DNA from: Clostridiales bacterium
GTDB lineage: Bacteria; Bacillota; Clostridia; Christensenellales; UBA1242
Length of the DNA: 46,374 bases
Reading direction: 5' to 3'
NCBI GenBank assembly: GCA_015069335.1
Contig: SVIU01000006.1
Span: 1-46,374 of the forward strand
Shown here: piece after piece, positions 7,894 through 17,670 of the stretch
Layout of the letters: every line of letters begins with the position of its first letter
How positions within the stretch are numbered: the first letter of the stretch is position 1
Notes under the pieces: model-generated
The model's database searches: none
Told to the model about the DNA's origin: nothing
Seen by the model: only the letters and a program-made list of their open reading frames with translations
Translations under genes and position numbers: made by a program

Positions 7894-9108
7894 ATGGAAA
7901 AAATCAAAGAAGAAAAATCTTTCTCGTTTTATAGATTCATAGGCAAGGTTGGCGACATTTTGTTGTGGCCAGTTTTAATAATTTCTTTGTTTTCTAGTTT
8001 TTTTATGCTAGTACAAAAAAAGCAAAACAAGGTTACGTCACTATTCGGTTATTCTCTTGTAAATGTTTTGTCGGGTAGTATGATTGACGAGGGCTTTAAA
8101 ATTAATGACACTGTTCTAACCAAAAAGATAAACGAAAGAGATGTTAAATTGGGTGATATTATCGCATTTTATTATAGATCATCAACAAAAAGCGAATCAA
8201 GTGTTCACATGGTTGAACAATATAATTATTCTGGCGGTCGCGAAGTTGATTTTAGCGAAACAAACATTGTTCTTGGCGTAGATTTAAACGAATATCCAAA
8301 AATTAATGATCAAAGTCAAGAGCATATTAAAGAAGCTCAAGAAAAAAAAGCAAAGGTTTATTTTCATAGGGTTATTGCCATTTATGTTGATGACGAGGGA
8401 AATATGTTTTTTAAAACAAAAGGTTCCAACAACTCATCGGCAGATTCAGCTTTAACACGCGGAGACTTAATCGTTGGCAAATATGTTCACACACCAGTGT
8501 TTTTAAGAAGAATTGTCTCCTTTTGTGGCAGTACCATTGGTATGATTATTCTCGTTTGTGTGCCACTAAGCATATTGGTGTTTATGCAGATGTTAAGCAT
8601 GATAGAGCAAATTTCCACAATAAAACTAGAAAAAAGGCTTATCAGCGGACAACTTACCATTTATGATGATGACATAAAAAAAGACCTAAAAAGTAAAGAT
8701 ATAGAATTATATAACAAAGTATATCTATACTATATGGCTTCCCCAAATGAAAGGCAGGCTTACAAAAAATATTTATGGTCAGACGTATTAAATTCGCACA
8801 GCGTAAACGATAAGAGTCTTGCAGAATATCAAGCGTTAGAAAGAAGCACAAAAAGCTTAGAAGTTTCTGATACATTATATTGGCAAACTTGGATAAATTT
8901 TGCAGACAAACGCGACAAGAAAAAGCTTGTAGAATATTGGATGGCACTAAATCCAAATGCAAAAGTAGAAGATTTGCAAGTTGCACAGCAACCAGCCGTT
9001 GAGCAGGCACAAGAGCAAACCTCAAACACTGCAACACAACAAGCGCAAAAAAAGGTTCCTCAAAAAGTTCCAGCAAAACCTATGCCACCAAAAAAGAACA
9101 ACCCATAG
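7894..9108 (+). CDS. Signal peptidase I, S26B (SipW/archaeal-like), with long C-terminal extension
   Basis: VLSGSM, GDIIAFY, YFHRVIAI, KTKGSNNSSADSALTRGDLIVGKYV; C-terminal TM then about 170-aa charged/Pro-Gln-rich tail. Confidence 0.85.
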   Translation: MEKIKEEKSFSFYRFIGKVGDILLWPVLIISLFSSFFMLVQKKQNKVTSLFGYSLVNVLSGSMIDEGFKINDTVLTKKINERDVKLGDIIAFYYRSSTKSESSVHMVEQYNYSGGREVDFSETNIVLGVDLNEYPKINDQSQEHIKEAQEKKAKVYFHRVIAIYVDDEGNMFFKTKGSNNSSADSALTRGDLIVGKYVHTPVFLRRIVSFCGSTIGMIILVCVPLSILVFMQMLSMIEQISTIKLEKRLISGQLTIYDDDIKKDLKSKDIELYNKVYLYYMASPNERQAYKKYLWSDVLNSHSVNDKSLAEYQALERSTKSLEVSDTLYWQTWINFADKRDKKKLVEYWMALNPNAKVEDLQVAQQPAVEQAQEQTSNTATQQAQKKVPQKVPAKPMPPKKNNP

Positions 9109-9121
9109 CAATTTAATTCAA

Positions 9122-9157
9122 AAAGAAATGCTTAAAAACAAGGCATTTCTTTTTTTA
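9122..9157 (+). terminator. Rho-independent terminator
   Basis: aaagaaatgc...ggcatttctttttttag. Confidence 0.8.
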
Positions 9158-9260
9158 GGTATGCAAGAGTAATACGAATGAAATAAGTATTTTCTTTATG
9201 TTTTTAGTTATAACTTTTTAAGTTTGTTCATACAATATATCAATCTTATTTGGAGGTTGT

Positions 9261-10736
9261 ATGGAAAAATATGATATTTATGAAGAAATAGCCGAAAGAA
9301 CGGGTGGAGATATTTATGTTGGTGTTGTGGGCCCCGTTCGCACCGGCAAGAGTATGTTTATTACAAAATTTATGGAAAGCTTAGTTATTCCAAATATTGT
9401 AAACAAATTTTCAAAAGAAAGGGCGGTTGACGAACTTCCACAAAGTGCAGAAGGCAAAACTGTTATGACAACACAACCAAAGTTTGTTCCAAACGAGGCT
9501 GTTCACATCAATTTGGATAGCGTTGACTTAAACGTAAGGCTAATAGATTGCGTGGGCTATATGATAAACGGTGCGCTAGGTCATGCCGAGGGGGACAAAC
9601 CACGCCTTGTTAAAACACCTTGGGATGCCAAGGAAATCCCTTTCGAAGAAGCAGCTGAAATTGGCACACGAAAAGTGATTGAAGAACATTCAACTATTGC
9701 AATTTTGCTTACAACAGACGGCTCAATTTCTGATATTCCAAGAACAAGTTATATGCAAGCAGAAGAGCGTGTTGCCAGCGAGCTCTTAAACAAAGGCAAG
9801 CCGTTTGTAACAATAGTAAATTCAGTGCATCCAAATGCACCAGAAACAATCAATCTTGCAAAAACATTGGCAGAGAAATATTCTTGTTCAGCACTTGCAA
9901 TAAATGTTAAAGATTTAACTAGCGCCGACATAGAAAAAATTTTTGCAAAAATGCTTTTAGAATTCCCAATAAAGTCAATCAAGGCAAAAATGCCAGAATG
10001 GTTACAAGCATTGCCTTATGAAGATGACATAATAAAAAACATCATATCAGAAGTGAAAAAGTTTGCCGAAAATGTTACCAAAGTTGGTGAGGTGGACAGG
10101 GCAAAAATAGCCTTTACAGAAAACGAAGACTTTGAGCCAATAACAGTCGACACAGTCAAAATGGGTGAAGGAACAGTATATTTTGACATAAAACCAAAGC
10201 AAGAACTCTTTTATAAAGTGCTATCCAACGAGTGTGGCTATGCCATAAAAAATGATTACGAACTGGTTACACATTTGCGCGATTTAGCCTATGCAAAACA
10301 AGAATATGACAAAATTGCTTCAGCCTTAGAGCAAGTAAAACAAACTGGTTATGGCATTGTAGAGCCAAGAGTGGATGAAATAGAACTTGACGCACCACAA
10401 ATTGTAAAACAAGGCAGTCGTTTTGGCGTAAAACTAAAAGCCAACGCACCAAGCCTTCATATAATGGCTGTTGATGTTGAAACTGAAGTTAGTCCACTTG
10501 TTGGCACACAACAACAAAGCCAAGACCTTGTGGATTATCTCTCAGAGCAATGCGAAAAAGATCCAGCAAGCATTTGGCAAACAAATATGTTTGGCAAGAG
10601 CCTAAAAAGTTTGGTGTGCGACGGCATCCATTCAAAAGTATTCCAAATGCCAACCGAAGCCCAAAGAAAAATGCGCAAAACTCTCGGCAGAATTGTCAAC
10701 GAGGGCAAGGGCGGAATTATTTGCATACTTTTGTAA
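9261..10736 (+). CDS. spoIVA: Stage IV sporulation protein A (spore coat morphogenetic ATPase)
   Basis: MEKYDIYEEIAERTGGDIYVGVVGPVRTGKSMFITKFMESLVIPNI and GGIICILL C-terminus are highly characteristic. Confidence 0.96.
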   Translation: MEKYDIYEEIAERTGGDIYVGVVGPVRTGKSMFITKFMESLVIPNIVNKFSKERAVDELPQSAEGKTVMTTQPKFVPNEAVHINLDSVDLNVRLIDCVGYMINGALGHAEGDKPRLVKTPWDAKEIPFEEAAEIGTRKVIEEHSTIAILLTTDGSISDIPRTSYMQAEERVASELLNKGKPFVTIVNSVHPNAPETINLAKTLAEKYSCSALAINVKDLTSADIEKIFAKMLLEFPIKSIKAKMPEWLQALPYEDDIIKNIISEVKKFAENVTKVGEVDRAKIAFTENEDFEPITVDTVKMGEGTVYFDIKPKQELFYKVLSNECGYAIKNDYELVTHLRDLAYAKQEYDKIASALEQVKQTGYGIVEPRVDEIELDAPQIVKQGSRFGVKLKANAPSLHIMAVDVETEVSPLVGTQQQSQDLVDYLSEQCEKDPASIWQTNMFGKSLKSLVCDGIHSKVFQMPTEAQRKMRKTLGRIVNEGKGGIICILL

Positions 10737-10742
10737 TAAAAT

Positions 10743-10771
10743 AAAAATCAGGTTAGCTACCTGATTTTTTT
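10743..10771 (+). terminator. Rho-independent terminator after spoIVA
   Basis: aaaatcaggt-tagct-acctgatttttt. Confidence 0.85.
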
Positions 10772-10859
10772 ACTTATTAATGTTTAAACAGTATTTTTTT
10801 CAATTTGTTATTGTTTTTTTTGATTGTTTGTGATATCATAAAGTTGATAGGGGAAAAAT

Positions 10860-11552
10860 ATGAAAATTTTAGAAGATACTGGGTTTTGTACCAGCTGTAG
10901 AAATATGGTCGAATATTCTTATGGTGATGAAAACTTTAGTTTTATTACAAAAGATTTAAAAAATTACAAAAATTATAAAGATTTATATGTTTACAAATGC
11001 CAATGCTGTGGTTTTATTTCAACCGATATAGCTTGCGAAGAGGGCGTTATTTATGGCGATGTAAAAAATTCGTTAGAATATAGAGAGGCTTTGAATTATG
11101 AATATTTGGGTGGTCTTGATTTAGACCTGTACGATCAGCACTCTCAAAGCGTGCCAGCCAATTTATATGAAGCATATTCTTTTGTTTGCCTAAAAGCCGA
11201 AAATTATGAAAAATTCATTAGGTCTTTAAACAAAGCAATAGAACTTAAAGAAGTTATGGCAAGACAATATCGCCGTTCGCAAGATGAGCTTGGTGGCGAA
11301 GAAGAAAATGATGAAGATTATGAAAAACTAGACGGTTTAATCAAGCAAAGCATTCAAGACAATGCCAAACAAATAGATTTTTATTATTCTCAACTAGACC
11401 ACAAAAATTTGTTTGTTACATTAATATATATTGAGAATCTAACAAGGCTAAACCAATTTGAATTGGCACAAAAGCTCTTTGATGAAATTTGTAACAAAAT
11501 TTTAATAAAAGACGATCTCAAAACTTACATTCAAGAAAAAATCTACCAATAA
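10860..11552 (+). CDS. Cys-rich (CxxC...CxCC) N-terminal protein with helical repeat-like C-terminus, possibly DUF2225-like
   Basis: CTSCRNMVEYSYGDENF...YKCQCCGFISTDIACEEG, then helical region. Confidence 0.55.
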   Translation: MKILEDTGFCTSCRNMVEYSYGDENFSFITKDLKNYKNYKDLYVYKCQCCGFISTDIACEEGVIYGDVKNSLEYREALNYEYLGGLDLDLYDQHSQSVPANLYEAYSFVCLKAENYEKFIRSLNKAIELKEVMARQYRRSQDELGGEEENDEDYEKLDGLIKQSIQDNAKQIDFYYSQLDHKNLFVTLIYIENLTRLNQFELAQKLFDEICNKILIKDDLKTYIQEKIYQ

Positions 11553-11563
11553 GGAAACAATTT

Positions 11564-13273
11564 ATGAAAGAATACGCTTTTGTAGATATGCACATGCACA
11601 CAATTTTTAGTGATGAAGAACTTTGCGATATGTCCATAGAACAACTCTTGCAAAAATGTCAAGAAAAGGCAGAGCAGTTGGGTGGCGATTGTGTTATTTC
11701 CATTGCTGACCACAACACCATTTTGGGCGTAAAAAAAGCAAGAGAGCTTATGGCTCAATACCCAGAAAGATACAAAAATGTTAGGCTAATAAATGGTGTT
11801 GAATTTACAACCGACTTATGTGAAATGGAGTCAGTTTATGGTAAAAAGGTTTTCACACGTTGCCACACACTAGCTTACAACTATGACGAAAACGATCCAG
11901 AACTAACAGCCTATTCACTAATAACACACAAGCATTTTACAGCAAATGATAACATTGGCATGCAAATTTGCGCAGCTAGAAGAATCGTCAATGAAAATTT
12001 TGGTGTAACAATTCCATTTACCAAATTTTTGCCTCTTTTAAAGTTAAAAAGAACAGACGATTTCAAGGCTGCTTTTGTTCAAATAGCATTACAAGAGTTG
12101 CAAGCCAACAATGTTACAGTAAAATCTCAACAAATAAACATATTAATTCAGCCATATATAATGTCAAGGGTGACAGATGTTCGTGAGGCTGCAGCGCTTG
12201 GCAGAATCACCATTAGCGAAATGGCGCAAATGGTTAAAAACGCAGGCGGAGAGTTGGTTATTGCACACCCAAGCTTTATCAACGTTTCAAGAGCCGGCAT
12301 AGAATATTGCGCTCAAAAATATGGTGTTAGATATAGTGATATATATGATCCACAAAATGATAAGTACAAAAAAGGAACATTGATAACATATTTAAAAAAA
12401 CCAAAAATTGTATTAACAGAATTTATTGAAACATTTGAATCAATTTGCGGGTATAAAATTGCTGGATTAGAAGCATTTTATGGTGCAGGTTTTGATAGAA
12501 AAATGTTTGACATAACAGAACAAATTTGCGCAGAAAGAGGCCTTTGTTTATCTTGCGGAAGCGATTATCATGGCGAGCATTTGCACAGAGATAAGAGAAT
12601 TGGCGGAGTGTTCAATGATGAAGTTTATCAAACATATTTAGAGCAGCAGAAAAATCTTCCAAAAGTTAATATTCCTTTTCACATTCAAGGAATTGGCATT
12701 GTAGAACATTTGCTTGACAAAAACGGTCAAGAAAAACAAAAAGCAATAATAAAAGACATATCTGGCTATTCAATTTCAAGACAACAATTTGGTGATTTAG
12801 TTCATCAAACCATATTAAAAAAACTTGCAAAGCGTAATCAGAGCCAAGAGCCTCAACTACAGCAAGAAAAAAAAGAAAGCGAAATTAAATTAGAAGAAAA
12901 ACTTGCATACGCACACAGTATGGTTAAAAAGTTTCAAACAATACTATCTCGTGAAACAAAACAAAAAAAGGTACCATCTCTTTTGCTCAAATTAAATCTT
13001 TTTGCAGAAAATATTATAAAGGGGCTTAAAGAGTTTAAACAAGAGGCTAGTCAAGATCCAAGTATTTTGGCAAACCCACAATATCAAGAGTTTTTGACTC
13101 AAATGTCAAACATCGGGCAAATGTATCAGGTTATTTCACAAAGAAGCCCACATTTAATACAAACACTCAAACATGATATGAAATATTATTATCATAAAAA
13201 TTATTTGGCTTTGGATAATCTTATTGGTATTGAATTTCCCGCTCCAATTAAGCAGGATGACCGATCAAAATAA
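11564..13273 (+). CDS. PHP-domain metal-dependent phosphoesterase
   Basis: FVDMHMHTIFSDEEL, SIADHNTILG, LVIAHPSF, CGSDYHGEH motifs. Confidence 0.85.
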   Translation: MKEYAFVDMHMHTIFSDEELCDMSIEQLLQKCQEKAEQLGGDCVISIADHNTILGVKKARELMAQYPERYKNVRLINGVEFTTDLCEMESVYGKKVFTRCHTLAYNYDENDPELTAYSLITHKHFTANDNIGMQICAARRIVNENFGVTIPFTKFLPLLKLKRTDDFKAAFVQIALQELQANNVTVKSQQINILIQPYIMSRVTDVREAAALGRITISEMAQMVKNAGGELVIAHPSFINVSRAGIEYCAQKYGVRYSDIYDPQNDKYKKGTLITYLKKPKIVLTEFIETFESICGYKIAGLEAFYGAGFDRKMFDITEQICAERGLCLSCGSDYHGEHLHRDKRIGGVFNDEVYQTYLEQQKNLPKVNIPFHIQGIGIVEHLLDKNGQEKQKAIIKDISGYSISRQQFGDLVHQTILKKLAKRNQSQEPQLQQEKKESEIKLEEKLAYAHSMVKKFQTILSRETKQKKVPSLLLKLNLFAENIIKGLKEFKQEASQDPSILANPQYQEFLTQMSNIGQMYQVISQRSPHLIQTLKHDMKYYYHKNYLALDNLIGIEFPAPIKQDDRSK

Positions 13274-13353
13274 AAACCATTGAAATTCCTAACGGAATTA
13301 TGTATTTGTTTCACAAATTCACTTTTGCTATTCGCAAAAGCAATGGTTTTTGG

Positions 13354-13417
13354 TACGGGCGGAAATCCTGCCAAATGCTTCGCTTTGCTCGCGCTTGGCG
13401 ATATTTCCTACTACATA
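13354..13417 (+). repeat. Dispersed stem-loop element (TACGGGCGGAAAT family), copy A
   Basis: tacgggcggaaatcctgccaaatgcttcgctttgctcgcgcttggcgatatttcctactacata. Confidence 0.85.
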
Positions 13418-13499
13418 AAATAGCAATGCAATTCCTAACGGAATTATGTATTTGTTTCACAAATTCACTTTTGCTATTCGCAAAAGCAATGGTTTTTGG

Positions 13500-13563
13500 T
13501 ACGGGTGGAAATCCTGCCAAATGCTTCGCTTTGCTCGCGCTTGGCGATATTTCCTACTACATA
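13500..13563 (+). repeat. Dispersed stem-loop element (TACGGGCGGAAAT family), copy B
   Basis: Same as copy A with one substitution (cgggtgg). Confidence 0.85.
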
Positions 13564-13648
13564 AAATAGCATTTAAATTTAAAGCAAGTTTAAATTTTAC
13601 AATCAACAAGTTGATTGTAGTTTGTTATCACAAACAAATGCCTTTTGG

Positions 13649-13712
13649 TACGGGCGGAAATCGTATCAAATGCCACATAAATGTGGCGCTTGTACGATAT
13701 TTCCTACTACTT
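13649..13712 (+). repeat. Dispersed stem-loop element (TACGGGCGGAAAT family), copy C with different stem
   Basis: tacgggcggaaatcgtatcaaatgccacataaatgtggcgcttgtacgatatttcctactactt. Confidence 0.85.
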
Positions 13713-13717
13713 AAACA

Positions 13718-13745
13718 AAAACAAACCTTTTGCAGGTTTGTTTTT
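13718..13745 (+). terminator. Rho-independent terminator
   Basis: aaaacaaacc-ttttgca-ggtttgttttt. Confidence 0.75.
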
Positions 13746-13906
13746 ATTGTCATTCTAACAAAAGCTTTCCTTGTGCAAAGGTATGTTGTGAGCATAAGCG
13801 AGAGGTATAATATTTTAAATAAAAAAAGTTGACAATAATTGTTGAAATATTTTTTTATATATGCTATATTTGTTCTCGTACGAATTTTTAAAGGAGTTAT
13901 TACATA

Positions 13907-15193
13907 ATGTACGAAATAGTAAGAAAAGAAAATACAGAAGTTGAAGTAAAAATTTCACTAACTCACGCAGAGTGGGAAACATATGCAGACAAAGCATATC
14001 AAGAAAACAAAGGCAAATTTAACATTCAAGGTTTTAGAAAAGGTGCCGCACCAAGAAAAATAATTGAAAAAAATTATGGTGAAGATGTTTTCTTTAACGA
14101 AACATTAGACATTGCATTTGTTGCAGAATACACAAAATTCTTTGAAGAAAATCAAGATTTGGACATCATTGATCAACCTAGCATAACAGTTGACAAATTT
14201 GATGCAGATGGCGTTGAAATCAAAGCGGTTGCACCACTTATGCCAAAAGTAAAACTTGGACAATACACTGGTCTTACAATAGAAAAATACACTGAAGAAG
14301 TAGACGAAGCAAAAGTAGAAAAAGAACTTAATCAAGCACGTGAAAGAGCAGCAAGATTTGTTGACGCAGGCGAAGGCGCAGAAGCAAAACTTGGCGACTT
14401 TGTTTGCATAGACTTTACTGGCAGTGTAAATGGTGTAGAATTTGACGGCGGAAAAGCAGAAAACTATCGTTTAGAACTTGGCTCACACAGCTTTATAGAC
14501 AATTTTGAAGATCAAATAGTTGGCATGAAAGTTGGCGAAGAAAGAGATATCAAAGTTACTTTCCCAGCAGACTATCCAGCCGAAGAATTAATGGGCAAAG
14601 AAGCAGTTTTCAAAATTGTTCTTCACAAAATTGAAAATAAAGAACTTCCAGAATTAAATGACGAATTTGCTGCAAATACATCAGAATTTGAAACTTTACA
14701 GGAGTACAAAGCTGACATCAGAAAGCATATGCAAGAAAGCATTGATAAACGAGTTAAAACTCAAAACGAAAACAAGCTTATTGACGCAATTGTTGATGGC
14801 ACAGAAGTTGAAATTCCAAACTGCCTAATCGAAAGACAATTAGATATGTTTGTTCGTGACTTTGAAATGAGACTTTCATACCAAGGTTTAAAACTTGAAG
14901 ATTACTTCAAATACACAAACTCAGATATGAACGCTTTAAGAGAAAACTATAGAGAACAAGCTCAAAAAGCAGTAAAAACAAGGCTTACTTTAGAAGAATT
15001 GTTAAAAGACCAAAACCTAGAAGTTACCGAAGAAGAATTAAATGCTTACTTCCAAAAACAAGCAGACAAATTTGGCAAATCGGTAGAACTTTACAAAAAG
15101 ACAATAAATGATCAAAACCTTGCATATATTAAAAATGAACTACTTATGGATAAAGTATTTGATTATCTTACAAAAAACAACACTATTGCCTAA
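13907..15193 (+). CDS. tig: Trigger factor
   Basis: EVEVKISLTHAEWETYADKAYQENKGKFNIQGFRKGAAPRKIIEKNYG; FKBP domain GDFVCIDFTGSVNG; upstream RBS aaggag. Confidence 0.96.
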   Translation: MYEIVRKENTEVEVKISLTHAEWETYADKAYQENKGKFNIQGFRKGAAPRKIIEKNYGEDVFFNETLDIAFVAEYTKFFEENQDLDIIDQPSITVDKFDADGVEIKAVAPLMPKVKLGQYTGLTIEKYTEEVDEAKVEKELNQARERAARFVDAGEGAEAKLGDFVCIDFTGSVNGVEFDGGKAENYRLELGSHSFIDNFEDQIVGMKVGEERDIKVTFPADYPAEELMGKEAVFKIVLHKIENKELPELNDEFAANTSEFETLQEYKADIRKHMQESIDKRVKTQNENKLIDAIVDGTEVEIPNCLIERQLDMFVRDFEMRLSYQGLKLEDYFKYTNSDMNALRENYREQAQKAVKTRLTLEELLKDQNLEVTEEELNAYFQKQADKFGKSVELYKKTINDQNLAYIKNELLMDKVFDYLTKNNTIA

Positions 15194-15286
15194 ATAGATT
15201 TTTAAAAAATAGTGTATACTTAAATAACAAAGTGAAAAAGCAAAAGGCAAATCGCTTTTTGCTTTTGTTAAAAAAAGGAGAAAGTT

Positions 15287-15868
15287 ATGTTAATACCAAT
15301 GGTAGTAGACCAAACCACAAGTGGCGAAAGATCTTATGATATTTATTCAAGACTTTTAGAAGATAGAATTATCTTTTTAACTGGAGAAATTACTGACGAA
15401 ACAGCAAACAGCGTTGTTGCCCAACTAATTTTTTTAGAAGGTAAGGACCCAGAAAAAGACATTTCTCTTTACATCAACAGCCCAGGTGGAAGCGTTAGTG
15501 CTGGTCTTGCAATTTACGACACAATGAACTTTATAAAATGTGATGTTACAACAATTTGTGTTGGATTGGCAGCGTCAATGGGGGCATTCTTGCTTTCAAG
15601 TGGTGCAAAAGGCAAGCGTTTTGCTTTGCCAAACAGCGAAATAATGATTCACCAACCATTAGGTGGCGCTCGTGGTCAAGCAAGCGATATTGAAATTCAA
15701 GCAAATCATATCAAAAAAATAAAAGAAAAAATCAACAAAATTTTAAGTGAACAATCTGGTCAATCACTAGAAAAAGTGCAAAAAGACACCGATCGTGATC
15801 ACTATATGTCTGCCGATGAGGCGTTGGAGTATGGCTTGATTGACAAAATCTTTACAAAAAGAGCGTAG
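15287..15868 (+). CDS. clpP: ATP-dependent Clp protease proteolytic subunit
   Basis: [65 protein letters not shown]. Confidence 0.97.
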   Translation: MLIPMVVDQTTSGERSYDIYSRLLEDRIIFLTGEITDETANSVVAQLIFLEGKDPEKDISLYINSPGGSVSAGLAIYDTMNFIKCDVTTICVGLAASMGAFLLSSGAKGKRFALPNSEIMIHQPLGGARGQASDIEIQANHIKKIKEKINKILSEQSGQSLEKVQKDTDRDHYMSADEALEYGLIDKIFTKRA

Positions 15869-16006
15869 GAGTGTGTTTGCGCGAACACAGAATTTTGACA
15901 ATAAATAAAGCCTCATATTGTGTAAAGGGGTAGCAATGACGCGTAGCAAGGCGAGAGGAATTGACAGAGAAATTTTCAGGAAAGATTGGTAAGATTAGGA
16001 GTAAAA

Positions 16007-17299
16007 ATGGAAAACAACACAAACAAAGAAATGAAATGTTCGTTTTGTGGCAAGCCACAAAGAGTAGCAAAAAAATTAATATCAAGCCCCAATGCAGAGG
16101 CGTTTATTTGTGACGATTGCGTTGAAATTTGCCGTGAAATTATGAAACAAACTGTTCCAGAAAAAAAATTAGGCAAGTTAGAACTTCCAATGCCAGACGA
16201 AATTAAAGCAGAATTAGATAAATATATCATTGGTCAAGATGACGCAAAAAAGGTTTTGTCGGTTGCAGTTTATAACCACTATAAAAGAATCAACTACAAA
16301 ATTGATAACTCTAGCAACAAAGGTGAAGATTTAGACGACTATGTCGAACTAGACAAAAGCAACATTTTAATGGTTGGGCCAACAGGTTGTGGAAAAACAC
16401 TTCTTGCAAAAACTCTTGCAAGAATTTTAAAAGTGCCTTTTGCCTGCGCCGATGCAACTACCTTGACTCAAGCTGGCTATGTTGGTGATGATGTGGAAAA
16501 CATCTTGTTAAAACTCATTCAAAATGCCGACTATGATATAAAAAAAGCAGAGCGTGGCATAATTTATATTGACGAAATTGACAAAATCACTCGCAAGAGC
16601 GAAAACACGTCAATCACTCGTGATGTTTCTGGTGAGGGCGTGCAACAAGCCTTGCTAAAAATTATTGAAAGCACAACGGCAAGTGTTCCACCTCAAGGTG
16701 GCAGAAAACACCCACAACAAGAAAACATTCAAATTGACACAACAAACATTCTATTTATTTGCGGGGGTGCATTTGTTGGTTTGGAAAAAGTTATTAAAAA
16801 TCGTTTAAGTACAACAAGTTTGGGATTTAATGGCAATGTTAAACAAGTCAAAGAAGAAAAACTTGATGAATACTTCAAACAAGTTCAACCGCACGATTTT
16901 ATCAAATATGGTTTAATACCAGAACTTGTTGGCAGAATTCCAGTTGTTGTTGGCTTAAAAGATCTTGACGAAGATGCACTCGTTAAAATTTTAACCGAGC
17001 CAAAAAATGCAATTGTAAAACAATACAAAAAATTGCTTGAAATGGATAATGTAGATTTGGAATTTGACCAAGAAACCATCAAAACTGTTGCTCGCAAAGC
17101 AATAGAACTCAAAACCGGCGCAAGAGGTCTTAGAACAATTTTAGAACAACATATGCTAAACATTATGTATACAACACCAAAAGATAAATCAATTCAAAAA
17201 ATTGTTATAACTCCAAGTGTTATAACAGAAAACTCAGATCCAATAGTTATAAAAAAGCAACAAAAAACAACTCAATCAGATATTGCAGTTGCTGAATAA
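16007..17299 (+). CDS. clpX: ATP-dependent Clp protease ATP-binding subunit ClpX
   Basis: CSFCGK zinc finger, [15 protein letters not shown] Walker [16 protein letters not shown]; start placed at 16007 (RBS taggag) rather than 15986. Confidence 0.97.
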   Translation: MENNTNKEMKCSFCGKPQRVAKKLISSPNAEAFICDDCVEICREIMKQTVPEKKLGKLELPMPDEIKAELDKYIIGQDDAKKVLSVAVYNHYKRINYKIDNSSNKGEDLDDYVELDKSNILMVGPTGCGKTLLAKTLARILKVPFACADATTLTQAGYVGDDVENILLKLIQNADYDIKKAERGIIYIDEIDKITRKSENTSITRDVSGEGVQQALLKIIESTTASVPPQGGRKHPQQENIQIDTTNILFICGGAFVGLEKVIKNRLSTTSLGFNGNVKQVKEEKLDEYFKQVQPHDFIKYGLIPELVGRIPVVVGLKDLDEDALVKILTEPKNAIVKQYKKLLEMDNVDLEFDQETIKTVARKAIELKTGARGLRTILEQHMLNIMYTTPKDKSIQKIVITPSVITENSDPIVIKKQQKTTQSDIAVAE

Positions 17300-17308
17300 T
17301 ATACAATT

Positions 17309-17342
17309 TAAAAAATTGCTAATTTTTTGGCAATTTTTTTTA
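17309..17342. terminator. Bidirectional terminator between clpX and the XRE gene
   Basis: aaaaaattgc-taattttttg-gcaatttttttt. Confidence 0.7.
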
Positions 17343-17555
17343 AATTTTTTTTAAACCCAACACTTCGTCGCTAGAACAACCTATAACTTCGCATAAAATA
17401 GCAAAGGTTGGAACCGAAGGCAAAATTCTTCCTGACAAATACTGAGAAAGTGTGGGCGCAGAAATTTTTACCTCTTCGGCAATTTGTTTTTTAGTTTTGC
17501 CACAATGTTCAATTTCATATTTTAAATTTTTAGTTATTTCTTTTTCATTAATCAT
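17340..17555 (-). CDS. XRE-family HTH transcriptional regulator
   Basis: 71 aa: KTKKQIAEEVKISAPTLSQYLSGRILPSVPTFAILCEVIGCSSDEVLG. Confidence 0.9.
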   Translation of the reverse strand: MINEKEITKNLKYEIEHCGKTKKQIAEEVKISAPTLSQYLSGRILPSVPTFAILCEVIGCSSDEVLGLKKI

Positions 17556-17567
17556 AAAAAAATTATA

Positions 17568-17582
17568 TTAGGTATTGCCTAA
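17568..17582. promoter_or_regulatory. Operator O1 (TTAGGTATTGCCTAA)
   Basis: 15-bp palindrome, same consensus as O2 and O3, next to XRE start. Confidence 0.75.
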
Positions 17583-17588
17583 AATTGT

Positions 17589-17618
17589 TTGACAATTAGG
17601 TAACACCTAATTTATAAT
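17589..17618 (+). promoter_or_regulatory. Consensus sigma-A-type promoter for paralog 2
   Basis: TTGACA (17589-17594)-N18-TATAAT (17613-17618). Confidence 0.85.
17596..17610. promoter_or_regulatory. Operator O2 (TTAGGTAACACCTAA), inside the promoter spacer
   Basis: 15-bp palindrome between the -35 and -10. Confidence 0.8.
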
Positions 17619-17628
17619 GTAACTAAAT

Positions 17629-17643
17629 TTAGGCAATGCCTAA
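17629..17643. promoter_or_regulatory. Operator O3 (TTAGGCAATGCCTAA), just downstream of predicted +1
   Basis: 15-bp palindrome matching O1 and O2. Confidence 0.8.
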
Positions 17644-17670
17644 GTTTGTGTTAGAAATTTAGGAGGAAAT

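Larger units (their letters stand above)
13284..13575 (+). repeat. Tandem about 146-bp repeat, two near-identical copies of a multi-hairpin unit
   Basis: aattcctaacggaattatgtatttgtttcacaaattcacttttgctattcgcaaaagcaatggtttttggtacggg(c/t)ggaaatcctgccaaatgc... at about 13284 and 13431. Confidence 0.9.

Noticed and set aside
8654-9076. 140-aa minus-strand ORF opposite the signal peptidase tail
   Set aside because: Antisense to a well-supported CDS, with no upstream signals.
13284-13712. CRISPR array at the hairpin repeats
   Set aside because: Repeat units are about 146 bp with only two or three copies, no uniform short spacers and no cas genes in the window.
13300-13832. ORFs 13300..13569 and 13446..13832
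   Set aside because: They are translations of the tandem hairpin repeats with internally duplicated sequence (MYLFHKFTFAIRKSNGFWYG) and no convincing RBS; treated as non-coding repeat.
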